From NCBI GenBank assembly GCA_008828725.1, contig MEHQ01000233.1, positions 223,321 through 287,320 on the forward strand: 64,000 nt of DNA, written 5' to 3'. Within the stretch, counting starts at the first letter, position 1, and each line of letters begins with the position of its first letter. The notes beneath the pieces are model-generated. The model had not been told where the DNA came from and did not search any database. It was given only the letters and a program-made list of their open reading frames with translations. Source of the DNA: Saccharina japonica. Its lineage: Eukaryota > Sar > Phaeophyceae > Laminariales > Laminariaceae. Position numbers and translations under genes: made by a program. This document shows, piece by piece, positions 21,739 through 32,382 of the stretch.

Positions 21739-22035
21739 GTGAGCACTCGCCGTTTCGGGTCGAGGGGTAGGACCCAAACCTTCGGAGAAAACTATCAGGA
21801 AAACTCGTTTTGTACTATTGAGAACAAACTCTTACAGCAGTACGTGAGGCTTTTCTGGCGGCAGGAACAACCGCCGGCTACGACACAAACGTGGAATCGG
21901 CGAGTCCTCATCCATTGCGAGTAACACATAAAGTCCCCGCCCTATCTCTTGTGCACCACACTACTCAATATCACGAGCGTCTCGCTCTTCTGTCTATTCC
22001 TGCTGCTGCTTGTCCTCATCGCCCTTGCTGCGTAG

Positions 22036-22356
22036 GACTATTTGAGTTTTTTCGAGACCATCCCCGACGCTGCTCACGAGGAGAGAGTTGATGGGTTGGC
22101 GGTATTGAAAACCGCCATTCCTCACTTCGACGTCTTCGTGACACGAGCGGCCGGACCACCGTTGGTCGAAGCTCTCGCCGTAGCCTTCAAACTACCCGGC
22201 ATCGACACACTCGCCGAGGACGACAAGGCAGCGACGGAAGTCCTCCGGTTGCAAGTTGAATCTCAAGGAGGGATGACGCAAGAAGAAGTCAAAGCCGTCG
22301 CTGCCGCAGGAGACGCCGCGGACGCCGCGAACGCCCGAAGAAGGGCAACGAAGGAG
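22036..22356 (+). CDS. OTU-like protein, exon 4 (donor of a duplicated segment)
   Basis: A 107-codon exon, acceptor 'ttgctgcgtag', donor GTAAGA at 22357, phase 0 at both ends. It reads DYLSFFETIPDAAHEERVDG, PHFDVFVTRAAGPPLVEALA, GIDTLAEDDKAATEVLRLQV and ends with an Ala/Asp-rich helix and ARRRATKE. The last ~100 bases, from about 22257, are the left end of a tandem duplication and recur at the end of the 22909-23085 exon. Function of this segment not recognised. Confidence 0.7.
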
Positions 22357-23750
22357 GTAAGACGGGGGAGTCACTTGTGCTGCACTCTAAATTGTGCATT
22401 TGTATTTCGCCGAAAACACCTTCGAAACAAAGGCGGGTGGTCCGGCCGGAACTTGATGTCGTGGCCTCGACACACCGTAAGAGGCAACCAAAACGAAACA
22501 AAACAAATGGCGACCACGCTTCTTCTCAGCATTTCACTGGGCCAGTGTCGATTTGTTAGAACCAGGAACCACCACAAGCGCGGGCGCTGCCATCCCTGTT
22601 TGCATGCACGCTCTTGCGCCATATAGGGCAGCCCCAGCTTATTTTTTCACAAACCACGCATAGTTTTCGTTACGCATTATCAAGCTAGGACAGTCTTTCG
22701 CGAGGCCGCGTGTCGCGTATCGAACACCTCGAACCCTCGTCCGGTATAACGTGGGTGATTGCAGCCAAGCCTTCGCGCGATCAACAGTATAGAGTTGCTC
22801 ATTTGTCACCATCTGCAACACCAGTCTTCGTGCCTCCCCTTTCCTCTCGCTAGATTGAGCCTCAGCTCACCCGTGCTTGTCCGCTCGCGTGAACTGTTGT
22901 GGTGGTAGGGGCGGGCGCGGGATGGCATGGCCAACGGTGGATCGGGGATGAAGGGCCGAGGGAAGGGCCGCCAAACGGAAATCCCACGGCGAAAAGCTGC
23001 ATCTCAAGGGGCGATGGCGCCAGAAGAAGCCGCCGCCGTGCCTGCCGCAGCCGACGCCGTGGACGCCCGAGGAGCAACGACAGAGGTAAGACGCGAAGTC
23101 GCTTATGCTGCACTAGATATTGTGCATTTTTAGTTCGCCGAAAACACCTCCGAACCGAAGGCTGATGGTGCAGCCATAACTAGAGGTCGTGGCCTCGACA
23201 CACCGTTAGAGGCAAACAAAAAACAAAACAGCGACCACGCTTCTTCTCAGCATTTCACTGGCGTAAGAGTCAAACAAAAAACAAAATGGCGACCACGCTT
23301 CTTCTCAGTATTTCACTGGGCCAGTGTCGATTCGTTGGAACCAGGAACCATCACAGGCGCGCGCACGGCCATCCCTTTTTGAATGCACGCTCTTGCGCCA
23401 TATATAGGGCAGCCACAGTTTTTTTTTTTCACAAAGCACGCATAGTTTTCGGTGCGCATTCTCAAGCGAAGGGAATCTTTCGCGAGGCTGCGTTCCGCGT
23501 ATCGAACACCTCGAATGCTCATCCGGTAAAACGTGGGTGATGGCAGGCAAGCCTCCGCGCGATCAACAGTATAGAGCTGCTCGCTTTTCACGATCTGCAA
23601 CACCAGTCTTCGTACCCCCCCTTCCCCCTCGCCAGCTTGAGCCTCAGCTCACCCGTGTTTGCCCGCCCTCATGCACTGTTGTGGTGGTAGGGGCAAGCGC
23701 AGAATGGCATGGCCAACGGTGGATCGGGAACAAAGGGCCGAGGGAAGGGC
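22245..23750 (+). repeat. Tandem duplication (~0.75 kb x 2) across exons 4-6
   Basis: Unit 1 (about 22250-22990) and unit 2 (about 23000-23750) align end to end: exon tail, donor GTAAGA, 'cgccgaaaacacctt/c', 'gcgaccacgcttcttctcag', 'gcatgcacgctcttgcgcc', 'gtcgcgtatcgaacacctcg', 'gatcaacagtatagag', and the last-exon start 'ggcatggccaacggtgg'. Unit 2 carries an extra small internal duplication of 'gcgaccacgcttcttctcag' near 23230-23310. Divergence is visible throughout, so it is not a recent or artefactual copy. Confidence 0.85.
22909..23085 (+). CDS. OTU-like protein, hybrid exon 5
   Basis: A 59-codon exon with acceptor 'tgtggtggtag' and donor GTAAGA at 23086, phase 0 at both ends. Its first half (GRARDGMANGGSGMKGRGKG) is a copy of the terminal exon at 23691; its second half (ASQGAMAPEEAAAVPAAADA ... 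TTE) is a copy of the end of exon 4. The fusion arose at the junction of the tandem duplication and kept the reading frame without a stop. The first half is Gly/Lys/Arg-rich. Whether it is spliced in cannot be told from sequence alone; both splice sites are as good as those of its parents. Confidence 0.6.
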
Positions 23751-23795
23751 AACAAAAACAGGACGGGGAAGCGCGGAAAACGTTCTCATTGGTGA
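23691..23795 (+). CDS. OTU-like protein, terminal exon 6
   Basis: After acceptor 'tgtggtggtag' the phase-0 frame reads GQAQNGMANGGSGTKGRGKG and a basic tail NKNRTGKRGKRSHW, then TGA at 23793-23795. The Lys/Arg-rich end could act as a nuclear or nucleolar signal. In another frame the segment runs on to a GTGAGT at 23791, so an alternative donor cannot be excluded, but the phase-0 reading with stop fits the other exons. With six exons the protein is about 450 residues. Confidence 0.6.
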   Translation, partial: GQAQNGMANGGSGTKGRGKGNKNRTGKRGKRSHW

Positions 23796-24539
23796 GTACG
23801 TTGAGCACCGGCCGTATTTCCTCTCGCATGGGGTATTGTTTAGTTCCTAATTGACTTTTGACCCATTGCTTTAGCGAACACTGGGTTGACTCCCAACGCA
23901 CAGCCAAAGCCAGGCGCCCCCCTATCGAGCGCAGTGTCACTGGGCCATCGAGGTTATACTGCGATTTTCTTGACAATTTTGCCACAATTGTGTTTTTGTT
24001 TGCATAAGCAAACATTCTTGGTATTGAGGATAATTTACCTGGGGCATTTCGAATTTTCATACACGATTAATAGTAATTTCCACCCTATCTCTTGAGTGGT
24101 TTGTCGCCAAATTTGGTGCAGTACTTCAAGCGTTTGTCTTGAACTTTGTCCCGTAAACCAATTGCCGAACTCCTACGGATCGCTCTCTAGGCAATACCAC
24201 TGAATATGTTCGATTCAACCCCCCCTACCTATCTCTGTGTTTCGTTCGATTCGATACCTCCCGGTCGTACCCATCTCTGATTATATTTCAAATCGACACC
24301 CCCTCCCCCCGTGCCTACCTCTGATTATGTTTCAAATCAATACGCTAACACTTCAATCCGCTCGTTGACCCTTGCTCGTTGCCCCTTTTTATCTATGTCT
24401 TTTTCCAGGTGACGATCTGATGGAGGGGGGGGGGGGGAAGGAGAGGTATATGGATGGATCGATGGATTGGCATTTTTAGCTACATTCGTGTTAATGGGGG
24501 GGGGGGGACGGCGCTCTTTGCTGTGCGTGCCCAGACCAC
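23796..24539. repeat. 3' flank with 'cgattcgatacc...cctacctctgatta' minisatellite
   Basis: 24190-24355 holds three to four ~55-bp repeats with the core 'acctctgattatgtttcaaatc' and C runs. The reverse complement of the same family forms a longer array at 56195-56540. G runs at about 24425 and 24497. No gene recognised. Confidence 0.55.
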
Positions 24540-25300
24540 GATGATAATGGCAATGTGGGTCATGGTCGGCGTTCCTTTTGTGTTTTCTGGCGTGAAGCAC
24601 ATCAGTGGTTGCACGCCCTAAGAGTCGCTGCACCACCACCATCGTTCGTTGCGACTACTGCTGCCGTTCGTTGCTCTAGATGCTGACGGCAGATTAGGTT
24701 TTGTAGAGGCCCGCCGCTGTGGTGGAATGTTGGGCCTGTGCTGTGCGGCCGTGGTGCTGAAGCCGGGTAGTGACGGTGAAAATGGTTGGTGATGATAGCG
24801 ATGACTGGCAATCGACCATGATGATGGTAGCGGTGATCGTCATGATGCTGACGAGGATCATGATGATGTTGATATGCAATGACGATCATCAAGGAACGGG
24901 GTTAGTAGAAAAGGTTGGGGGAGGGGGGAGGGCGAGGGAATCCCTTGCGATAGGCTGTGATGCTATTGTGGTGTAGTCGCGTGCTGTGTCAGTTGCTGGT
25001 TGCTCTTTGGCGGCAGTGACGTTTTTTCATCCCGTTTACGCTCATGCTGCTTGTTGCTGTGGCGTGGATTTCCGACAAATAAGATAGGCAGGCAGGATGT
25101 ACTCGGTACCCGATGTACGAAGTATGTCTTACCTGGTACGTGTTTTTAGTCGACGTTTGTTGTGCTGTACCAGGCACCTTGCGTTCGTCTTTGTCGATGG
25201 GTGTTGTGATATACCACACAGCGGGTATATGGTGATTTTGTGGGCGAGGACCTTCCGATTAGACCGGAGTGTGGGGATGTATGTATTCTGCATTTTGTGT
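24540..25300 (+). repeat. Dispersed repeat, inverted relative to 46.2-47.0 kb
   Basis: This segment and 46165-46990 are reverse complements at low-to-moderate identity. Landmarks in both: 'atgctgcttgttg.tgtggcgt', 'aagataggcagg', 'actcggtacccgat', and an array of 'catcatgatcatc'. ATGATG-rich parts read as poly-His or poly-Met in short ORFs and are not genes. Confidence 0.65.
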
Positions 25301-25869
25301 GTATGATATGTATGCCTCGACTCGCCAGGTACTACTTACAGAACAACCACCTTTAAAGTTTTGGTGGGTGTTTTTTCTTCTGACATAGCATGGTATAGTC
25401 CGTGCAGTAAAATATATATAATATGTGCACATTGTTTCGGCTACGTCCGCATTTTTTTAGTATTATTAAATCTTACTACGATGGCTTCAAAGATCAGGCG
25501 ACCTGTCTCAGTCGTGATCACCAGGGTTCAGGGAATCGAATACCCTGCCGAAAGCAAAAGTGTTTTTTTGCTATTACTCTACAATCAAGGTCATGAGTTA
25601 CTACTGGTTGTCAGCCAAAACACAACACAAATTTGCCAAAAGTTAAGGCGCTACGTACTGTAGGACAGGCACAGATAGTCCATGAAATAAATAATGAAGG
25701 GAAAACTACCGTGTCTTCTTACGTACTGCAAAAATAGACCCACACTATTTCCAAGTAGGTTGTCCCCAAAAAAACGTGGGCGGGTGCAGTTCTGAAGGGG
25801 TTAAGTTCGACGCTTGCCCCATGTTATGTAATAGTTTCGGTGGTGCACGAAGGTTCTGTACCACATTAT
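25301..25869. other. Non-coding, no gene seen
   Basis: AT-rich; the 100-codon frame at 25361-25663 has no splice support or codon bias and I do not call it. Some 'acctggtac' words as elsewhere in the window. Confidence 0.35.
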
Positions 25870-26460
25870 TTGTATTTTTGTATTTACTTCCATGGAAGTA
25901 AAAATGATTTTCATGGAAGTATATACTTCGTACATGTTTTTAACTTTCCATGGAAGTGAAATTTGCTTCCGTGAAAGTAAATTTACTTTCATGATTTTTT
26001 TTTTCTTTCCTGGAAGTACGAAAAATTAAAGTTTTGTTAACTTTCATGCCAGGTAAATTAATTTAACTTCCATAAACGTAAAAAAAATCTTCCATGAAAC
26101 AGATCTTGTGTGGTTCCGCGCTGCGCGCAGCACGATTTTTAATTTGCCGTTTGTAATTGGTCCACGGTTTGGTAATCGGGATGGGCCCACTTTGGGTGGG
26201 GCGGTGCACCAACTGGGAGCAGGGGGTAAAGTCATGCCCTCGCTTTCATGTTTTACTTCCATTCAAGTCAAATTCAATTTACTTCCAATTTAATCACATG
26301 GAAAAACTTCCATGGAAGTAAAATTTACTTCCATGAAAGTAAAAAGCACTTTCGTGGACGTAAAATTGACTTCCATAGGTAAAAACAACTTCGTGGAAGT
26401 ACAATTTACTTCCATGAAAGTAAAAAAACTTTCATGAAAACTTCCATGGAAGAAGCTCAA
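25870..26460. repeat. Array of short palindromes, TTACTTCCATGGAAGTAA type
   Basis: Two blocks (25870-26100 and 26245-26460) consist of many imperfect copies of a palindromic word with core TTCCATGGAA flanked by GTAAA/TTTAC. They flank a unique GC-richer core (26105-26240). The nested inverted repeats could extrude into multiple hairpins. The layout, hairpin arrays on both sides of a core, suggests a mobile element of unfamiliar type or a foldback derivative. Confidence 0.65.
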
Positions 26461-29274
26461 AAGTCTAATAACGTGGTAGGTCGTGCGCGAACGGCTGAAT
26501 CGATACAGTATACTGTCGCGAAATAAGCCCAAAATCAGACCCGCGCTTTTTTGATGACTTACAATACAATCAGAGTGCTCGTAGGTTTTTCTGTGGGACA
26601 TCCCGCGGTGTCACCCATGGGAGTTTGTTTACGTACGTGCGTTGTTCTGGTTTCCCTTTGGTTTTCTTATTTGGGGGAATGCTGCCCATTATTATTGTAT
26701 ATAAATGTATACAATAATAATATGTCAAAGGCAATACTACTAAGAATACGTTATACTACTGTCAATCGATATCGGGATCGATTCGTCCGAGCCAATCGAT
26801 ATTATCGTAATCGATTTGTCCGAGTCAATCGACACCCGCATCAGATTTGTTTTTTCAACACTTCAGAGTGTACGCTTTGAATTCGAGCCTATTGTTTGCT
26901 GATGTATTCAGAACGCCTCGTAACCGGGCATACCCCGCCGCGCGCGCGCGCTTTATTGGGGGAAACAATTAGTAGTCGGCTTCGCCGAAACATGATGTAC
27001 AGTTTCCGTATCGTAGAATCCATCGAGTCTTCATCTTCCCTCCGACTCACAGGCAGTCCTCTGCCCTTCGGGGGCTTGAGGGCAAAAATATCAATCGAAC
27101 AAAAATGACGATTAGAGCGCTGGACACGCCAGAAAGCTCGGTCGGGCCGCTGGTATAAGGGTTGATAAACCTGAACTGTCCGAAATGCGGTGCAAAAAAC
27201 GTCGTGTATACGACACGCGCGCAGCATGGCACTATCCGTATGTCATACCCGCGCTTCTGTACGCTCACAGGTTGAAAACACGGCAGTTGTCATTGTTAGA
27301 TTGCTCGATTTTGCTGGGTTCAAGGCAAGTGTATACAGTAGTTTAATAGTTTACATACTTCGGATACCTGGTATATATGCGCCCTGGCGCTCAACCACGG
27401 GAGGAGCAGTGGTCCCTTGAACATTTGTACCATACGCAGGTGGCTTACACAAAAGTAAAGATCCTCATTCGACTAAGGTGGATGTGGGGCAGAAGCTTCG
27501 TCCCCCTCGCCCCGCCCCCGTGACCCCACTCCCACCCACCCCTGCACACCCACGCCCCTTCCGCACGTAAAACCATCTCAGCGATAGCTGCAGTACTGCA
27601 GTAGAAAACCCAATTACTGACACTGATATAGTTCCACTTGTCGCCAAAAACGCTTTTGAAAGAGCGACTATTGCGCTAAACGCAAAGAAACCCACTGGCG
27701 TCATCAGGTGCAAAAAAAAAAGGAGAAACAAAAGCAATCCGACTCTCAACTTCATGTCATACTCCACCACCACCACCACCACCACCACCACCAACAGCAG
27801 CGACGCCTAGCTGAAAAAACGGAAGAGAAAACGCAATTACACGCGTTTTTTTTGCTCACCGTGCAAAAAACAAAACTGCACTGCACCATTCTGTCCGGAA
27901 AAGTAATCAACGATTGGGTGTCCATATGAATACCCAAACGGTCCTTGCATTCTGGACAGAGTTGTATATATATAATACTAGCCCCGGAAAATCATGCCCA
28001 CAGCAGAGCTCCCACCCCCGGGACCTATACGGCCACCCTAAACAAGAAACTCCCGTATTATTGACCTCCAGCCAGTACCTCCCGTACCAGTATTACTGGC
28101 CTCCAAAATATACTGCATTGGTACAGGCGGATACCGCTACGGTCTATGCTATATACACTGACAATAGTATAGTTGCTGAGATGAGTAGGGGGGGGTATTG
28201 GGGTTTGGGAAGAAAAAACTACCCCAAATTTAATGGGCCCCCCTACATCTCGAGCAACAGCCAACCCTACTTTCGCCTCAATCATCTCGAAAACCCTCTC
28301 GTTGGAGCCCATTCGGACGTCGCAAAAGCCTACTCGTAGTCGAAACCCATTTGGGAACCAGGTATATATTGGCCAAAAACAACGCGAACGCGGTGTTGGT
28401 ATCACACACTAAACCTCATCGCTACAATCTACAGCAGTATAGTACTGTTGAAGTATATAGTCCGTGCGTAGTCACATAAGACAGGCCCCAAACATTCTAC
28501 AGTGGAAGAAGGAAAAACAGCGAGTCGGAAAACAAAAAAAAAACTACTTCGTACGGTAGCCTGAGGGGAAATCTTTACACCAAACGACCGTCTAGTCTAG
28601 TTAGCGTGAGAGCGCGGTAAAACGCGTGCCACTACTATGTTGCGCGCGTATCGCACCACCTCTTTTTGCCTTGTACTTCGGGTCATTACCGCCTTCTTCA
28701 CCATCCCCTGCTACGTACCCCTGAGCAGCCAGGAATGGCTGGCTGCTTCGTGAGGCCGACGCTACTGTTTTAGAAATCGACAAAATATTCATTTTCGTTT
28801 TTGCTTTTGTTTTAGTGCTTCTCAGGTCGCACAAGGGTTGTTTTAGGTAACCGTTCCGAAAGGGCTTTAACCCCTTTTCTACTGCACTGTGCAGAAACCC
28901 ACATCTGACTCTAACTCCAAGTGTTTTGCTCCCACTACGGGACTGCAGTCCCACTTCCAGGGTTTTGAACCCTATACGACGTACGTACGTATCATATATA
29001 TATGTATATATATAATAATGCAAAAAAAAAACTCCCACTAGTTCCAATAAATTCCTCCAAAAACACACACGTCAAAGGGGTTAACGAAACCTTGCAACAC
29101 ACTGCTGCAGAAAATGATCCCGCCAAAATTCTAAGGAGTTTGACCCAACCAAGCAAACGTGGGGGGAAGCAAACGGAGCTCTACTGCTGTAGGCCTATGA
29201 TACCTCTACGATAGATACTCGTAAAGCTTGTCGGCGAGCCTCTCCGGAAGGATCGTCATTTGTGTATAATTGCT
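26461..29274. other. Non-coding interval
   Basis: No convincing exon. 26760-26850 has three 'aatcgatat/cgattcgtccga' repeats; 27763-27795 is (CAC)n; 28890-29050 shows duplicated 'gggttttgaaccc'-like words. A minus-strand frame at about 28605-28760 (ending RFTALSR) is open but unsupported. Several 'acctggtata' words. Confidence 0.35.
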
Positions 29275-29823
29275 TTACGTTAGCTTGTCCGCAAGCTTCT
29301 CCATGATGCTGGTCATCTGCGACATGAAAAGCCGCGTCGCGCTGGCCTCCTCCGCCCGAACCTCGATCTCCTTCATCCTAGAGTTCGCGTTGATCTCCTC
29401 GATCGAGAGCCGCTTGGACTTCGAGGTCGGGCTATCGTGGGTCGACCTCATCAAGTCCCGAATCGTCGTCGCCTGCGTCTGCCGGATCACCACATCCGCC
29501 TGCTTGATCTCCAACTCCTTCTCCGCCATGGCTAGCTTCCGGTTCTTCGTCCGAGGGCTGTCCACGGCGCGAGAGAAATAATTCGCCACCGCATCCTCCA
29601 CCGAGATGGCGTTGAGCACTGGTCCCGCGCTTGGCGTCGATCGGACGCTCGGCATTGCTCGACGTCTTTCAGACGGCGGCTCTTCGTCGTCCTCGGAGCT
29701 TTGGCCTAAGGACCCCGACCCCCCCCCTCCCCCTCCCCCCCCAGGCGCCGCCGCTAACGCTCCGTTGCTCTTCCTCTTCTTCCCCTTTCCGGAGTCGCTA
29801 GCCTTGAGCGCCGAGGCTTGCGC
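29275..29823 (-). CDS. Myb/SANT-like protein, terminal exon 3
   Basis: On the minus strand, acceptor 'gttgaatgtag' is followed by 182 codons and TAA at 29277-29275, entering at phase 0. In order: a basic patch (SGKGKKRKSNG, likely nuclear localisation), a Gly tract, an acidic patch (SSEDDEEPPSERRR), a conserved-looking segment (AISVEDAVANYFSRAVDSPR), then a helix rich in Glu/Lys/Gln (AMAEKELEIKQADVVIRQTQ) and a final helix EIEVRAEEASATRLFMSQMT. A basic region plus C-terminal helix is usual in trihelix/Myb-like proteins of transposon-derived type. The ATG at 29655 is internal, since the frame is open and spliced upstream. Confidence 0.75.
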   Translation of the reverse strand, partial: AQASALKASDSGKGKKRKSNGALAAAPGGGGGGGGSGSLGQSSEDDEEPPSERRRAMPSVRSTPSAGPVLNAISVEDAVANYFSRAVDSPRTKNRKLAMAEKELEIKQADVVIRQTQATTIRDLMRSTHDSPTSKSKRLSIEEINANSRMKEIEVRAEEASATRLFMSQMTSIMEKLADKLT

Positions 29824-30594
29824 CTACATTCAACGAGGAAGACACCGCGCGTTGTTAAACGGGGGGAAGAAAAGAGCGGCGGCGGCGGAGAAGTAAGTCT
29901 CAAGTCTCACAGTTTCAGATACATCAGGTATGGAATTTTAAAGTTTTGCACGTGCATGAATTCCTCAAGAAACGATGTAACATGAGCGGTCGACGTATCA
30001 CGCAGCTTGCGAGGCTTTAAAAGGCTGAGGAGATGCAAAGCTGAGTGTCGACTATGTAGGTCAATCGGTCTGACTCACAGCTGACGGTAGTATTTGTGAT
30101 GAATGAATAACATACGCCAGGTCTTTTAACTTTCAGGGGGGCAATAGTCGTGTCGATGTGGTAGCGCCTCTAATTCTCTATACAATCCGGAGGCTTTCTT
30201 CAACCCCGGGGACACACTTCTTGCGTCCCCGCCTTTTGGCTACCAAGATTAATGTTGCAACATTCCACCGTCGCTTTCATTCGTACCTAGTGTATAGTTT
30301 GGAATCAATTATGCCTCTCTGCTGCGGCATGAGATCACACCTGTACGTTACGTGTGTCGCTTTGCCCTTATCTCGATTGTGTATGTAACTTATTTTTGTC
30401 ATATAGATTATTTCCCGCAGGTTACGTATCGCCGTAAACTTTGACCTCTGGCGAGTCTGGCTTCGATTGTCCCGCGGGGACGCTGCGTATGAGCGTGCCT
30501 TTGGGTTCCAAGATTACCTGGGTACTATCTAATAGCGCTCGAGGGCCAGCGGGACGGTTTGACATGAGACGTACCGGTGTATAGCTTGGCATAA

Positions 30595-30895
30595 AACCAA
30601 CCCTGCGAACCGAACCGATTCGCACCGATTCGCACTGAACCGGACCGAACCGAACCGAACCAAACCGAACGGAACGGAACCGAACCGATCCGAACGTTCC
30701 GAACCAAACCGAACCAAACCGGACCGAACCGGACCGGACCGAGCCTACCAAACCAAACCGAGCCGAACCGGACCGAACCGAACCGGACCGAACCGAACCG
30801 AACCGATCTGAACGTTCCTAACCAAATCAAACCGAACCGAACCGAACCGAACCGAACCGAACCGAACCGAACCGAACCGAACAAAAATATGCGAG
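30595..30895. repeat. (ACCGA)n satellite in the SANT-gene intron
   Basis: About 300 bp of degenerate 'gaaccgaacc' repeats with variants 'aaccggacc' and 'gatccgaacgttcc'. The last ~60 bp (30830-30880) is nearly perfect (ACCGA)n. Short ORFs with repeating SVRFGSVRFG on the minus strand come from this and are rejected. Confidence 0.9.
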
Positions 30896-30936
30896 ACGAA
30901 ACCGACCCGAGTCGAACCGAACCCAACTCAACCGAC

Positions 30937-31281
30937 CTTTTCAGCTTGAAGCTGTTTGAACGCCTCGTATTCAGCCGCCCCTCCCTTCGACTTCGCGGCA
31001 AACTCCAGACCCTCGCTCTCGTGCTGCATGCAGGCGTGGATGGCCTGGTGAGTCACCCCGTCCAACCCGTCGCAAACGCCATCGACGCACTGTCCGTCCT
31101 CGATCTCTTGTCTGTGGGCCGTCATAATCTCCTTGTACTTACCCCGGCAAGCCCGCCCCGTGACCCCGCCGACATCCACAAACGGAGGTAAAACGGACAA
31201 CGTTTCTGCTAATATATCCCAGCACTCGCCCAGCTTCTGGTTCTTGTTGAACCTGGCCAGGAAAGGTCTTTCCCGCATCGC
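30937..31281 (-). CDS. Myb/SANT-like protein, exon 2
   Basis: A 115-codon minus exon: acceptor 'tcacgagcag' and donor GTCGGT (weak) just left of 30937, phase 0 at both ends. It reads AMRERPFLARFNKNQKLGEC, then WDILAETLSVLPP and VTGRACRGKYKEIM, followed by an acidic region and ... EYEAFKQLQAEK. Trp72 and Tyr100 of the joined protein, with Trp40 in exon 1, match the three aromatic positions of a trihelix/Myb-SANT fold, with basic residues before the last aromatic (GRACRGKY) as in a recognition helix. DNA binding is expected. Low-scoring donor: an alternative end a few codons earlier is possible. Confidence 0.75.
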
Positions 31282-31389
31282 CTGCTCGTGAAAAAAACGG
31301 CAGAATAAGGGGGGGGGCAACGAAAACCGACGAAAACGAAGAGCGAACAGCAAAGCAACATTAATTCGGAAGCGCGACCAGCAACACAA

Positions 31390-31980
31390 ATGCAGATGCG
31401 GGGAAAATGGAGAGGCAATAACGTAGAAAGACCAGCAACATACAACCACAACGACCAACCAGCTATCCATGTTGCTCACAACGTCCGTCATGTTACCCCG
31501 ACACGTCACACCATGTTGCCGGGACCAAATAAGCCAACCATGGTACCCCACAAGTCGATCATGGTACACAACAAGTCAGTCATACTACCCAGCACAACAC
31601 TTCAAGTATGGTGCCCACAAATCAATAATAATAATACCCAACAGGTAAACCACGCTACCCAACAAATCGACCATGCTACTCAACACGCAAACCCTGTCAA
31701 TCAAACCCCCCAACCATACTTCCCAATGAGTCAACGATGTTGTACCCAACAAGTCAACCATCTCGTTTCCCAGCCATCAAGTCACAACCATGTTTTACCC
31801 CAACCACTTCCTCATGCTACCCGACGCGTCGAACATGCCACCCAACATAGTCAGCCAACCATGTTGTACCCAATAAGTCAACCATGTTGTACCCAATAAG
31901 CCAACCAAGTTACCCAATAAGCCAACCATGTTGCCCAAGACGTCAACCATAGATTTCCCTCGCCCCCTCCCTTTACTCCA
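31390..31980. repeat. Degenerate ~22-bp 'caaccatgttgtacccaataagt' array
   Basis: Lies in intron 1 of the SANT gene. Units share 'aaccatg.t..acccaa.aagtc'. The plus-strand open frame through it (Asn/Gln/His-rich) follows the repeat and is not taken as a gene. Confidence 0.7.
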
Positions 31981-32372
31981 CACAAGGGGAATTATCGTGT
32001 CACGTAGTGTTTATGGTAAGGCACCCACGAGGCAGTTATAGAGTACTCCCATTGCTGTCTCTGGGAGTGCAAAGTGGCCACACCGGAAATTAAACTAACT
32101 CATTGAAGCTGGCATCCATATATGCAAGTACGCCTCGCAACCATTTCTTAATAGGATGCAGCTCACCCTTCGCGCGACTCGCCGAGCACCTCACGTTTCG
32201 CTTCGCGCTTGGTGCTAGCAACGTCTGCCTGGTCGGTAAAAACCCGACATGCTCCGCCCCGGCATTGTAGGGATGCGAGGGGTCTATGGTCATACGACTC
32301 GTCCCGGCATTGTAGGGATGCGAGGGGTCTATGGTCGTACGACTACGGCCATGCATGAATATCGTGTGCAGC
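31981..32372 (-). repeat. Dispersed ~510-bp repeat, truncated copy 3
   Basis: Reverse orientation, missing the end with the 'ttggcgtcggttgg' block. A 47-bp internal segment ('cccggcattgtagggatgcgaggggtctatggtc') is tandemly repeated at about 32255-32340. The copy ends some 10 bp from the exon-1 donor of the SANT gene at 32382. Confidence 0.8.
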
Positions 32373-32382
32373 CCCCTCTCAC

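Noticed and set aside
27752..27937. Poly-His / poly-Trp frames
   Set aside because: From a (CAC)n microsatellite.
30422..31001. Minus frames with SVRFGSVRFG repeats
   Set aside because: Produced by the (ACCGA)n satellite inside an intron of the SANT gene.
31390..31899. Asn/Gln/His-rich plus frame
   Set aside because: Lies in the minus gene's intron and follows a 22-bp repeat; no splice sites.
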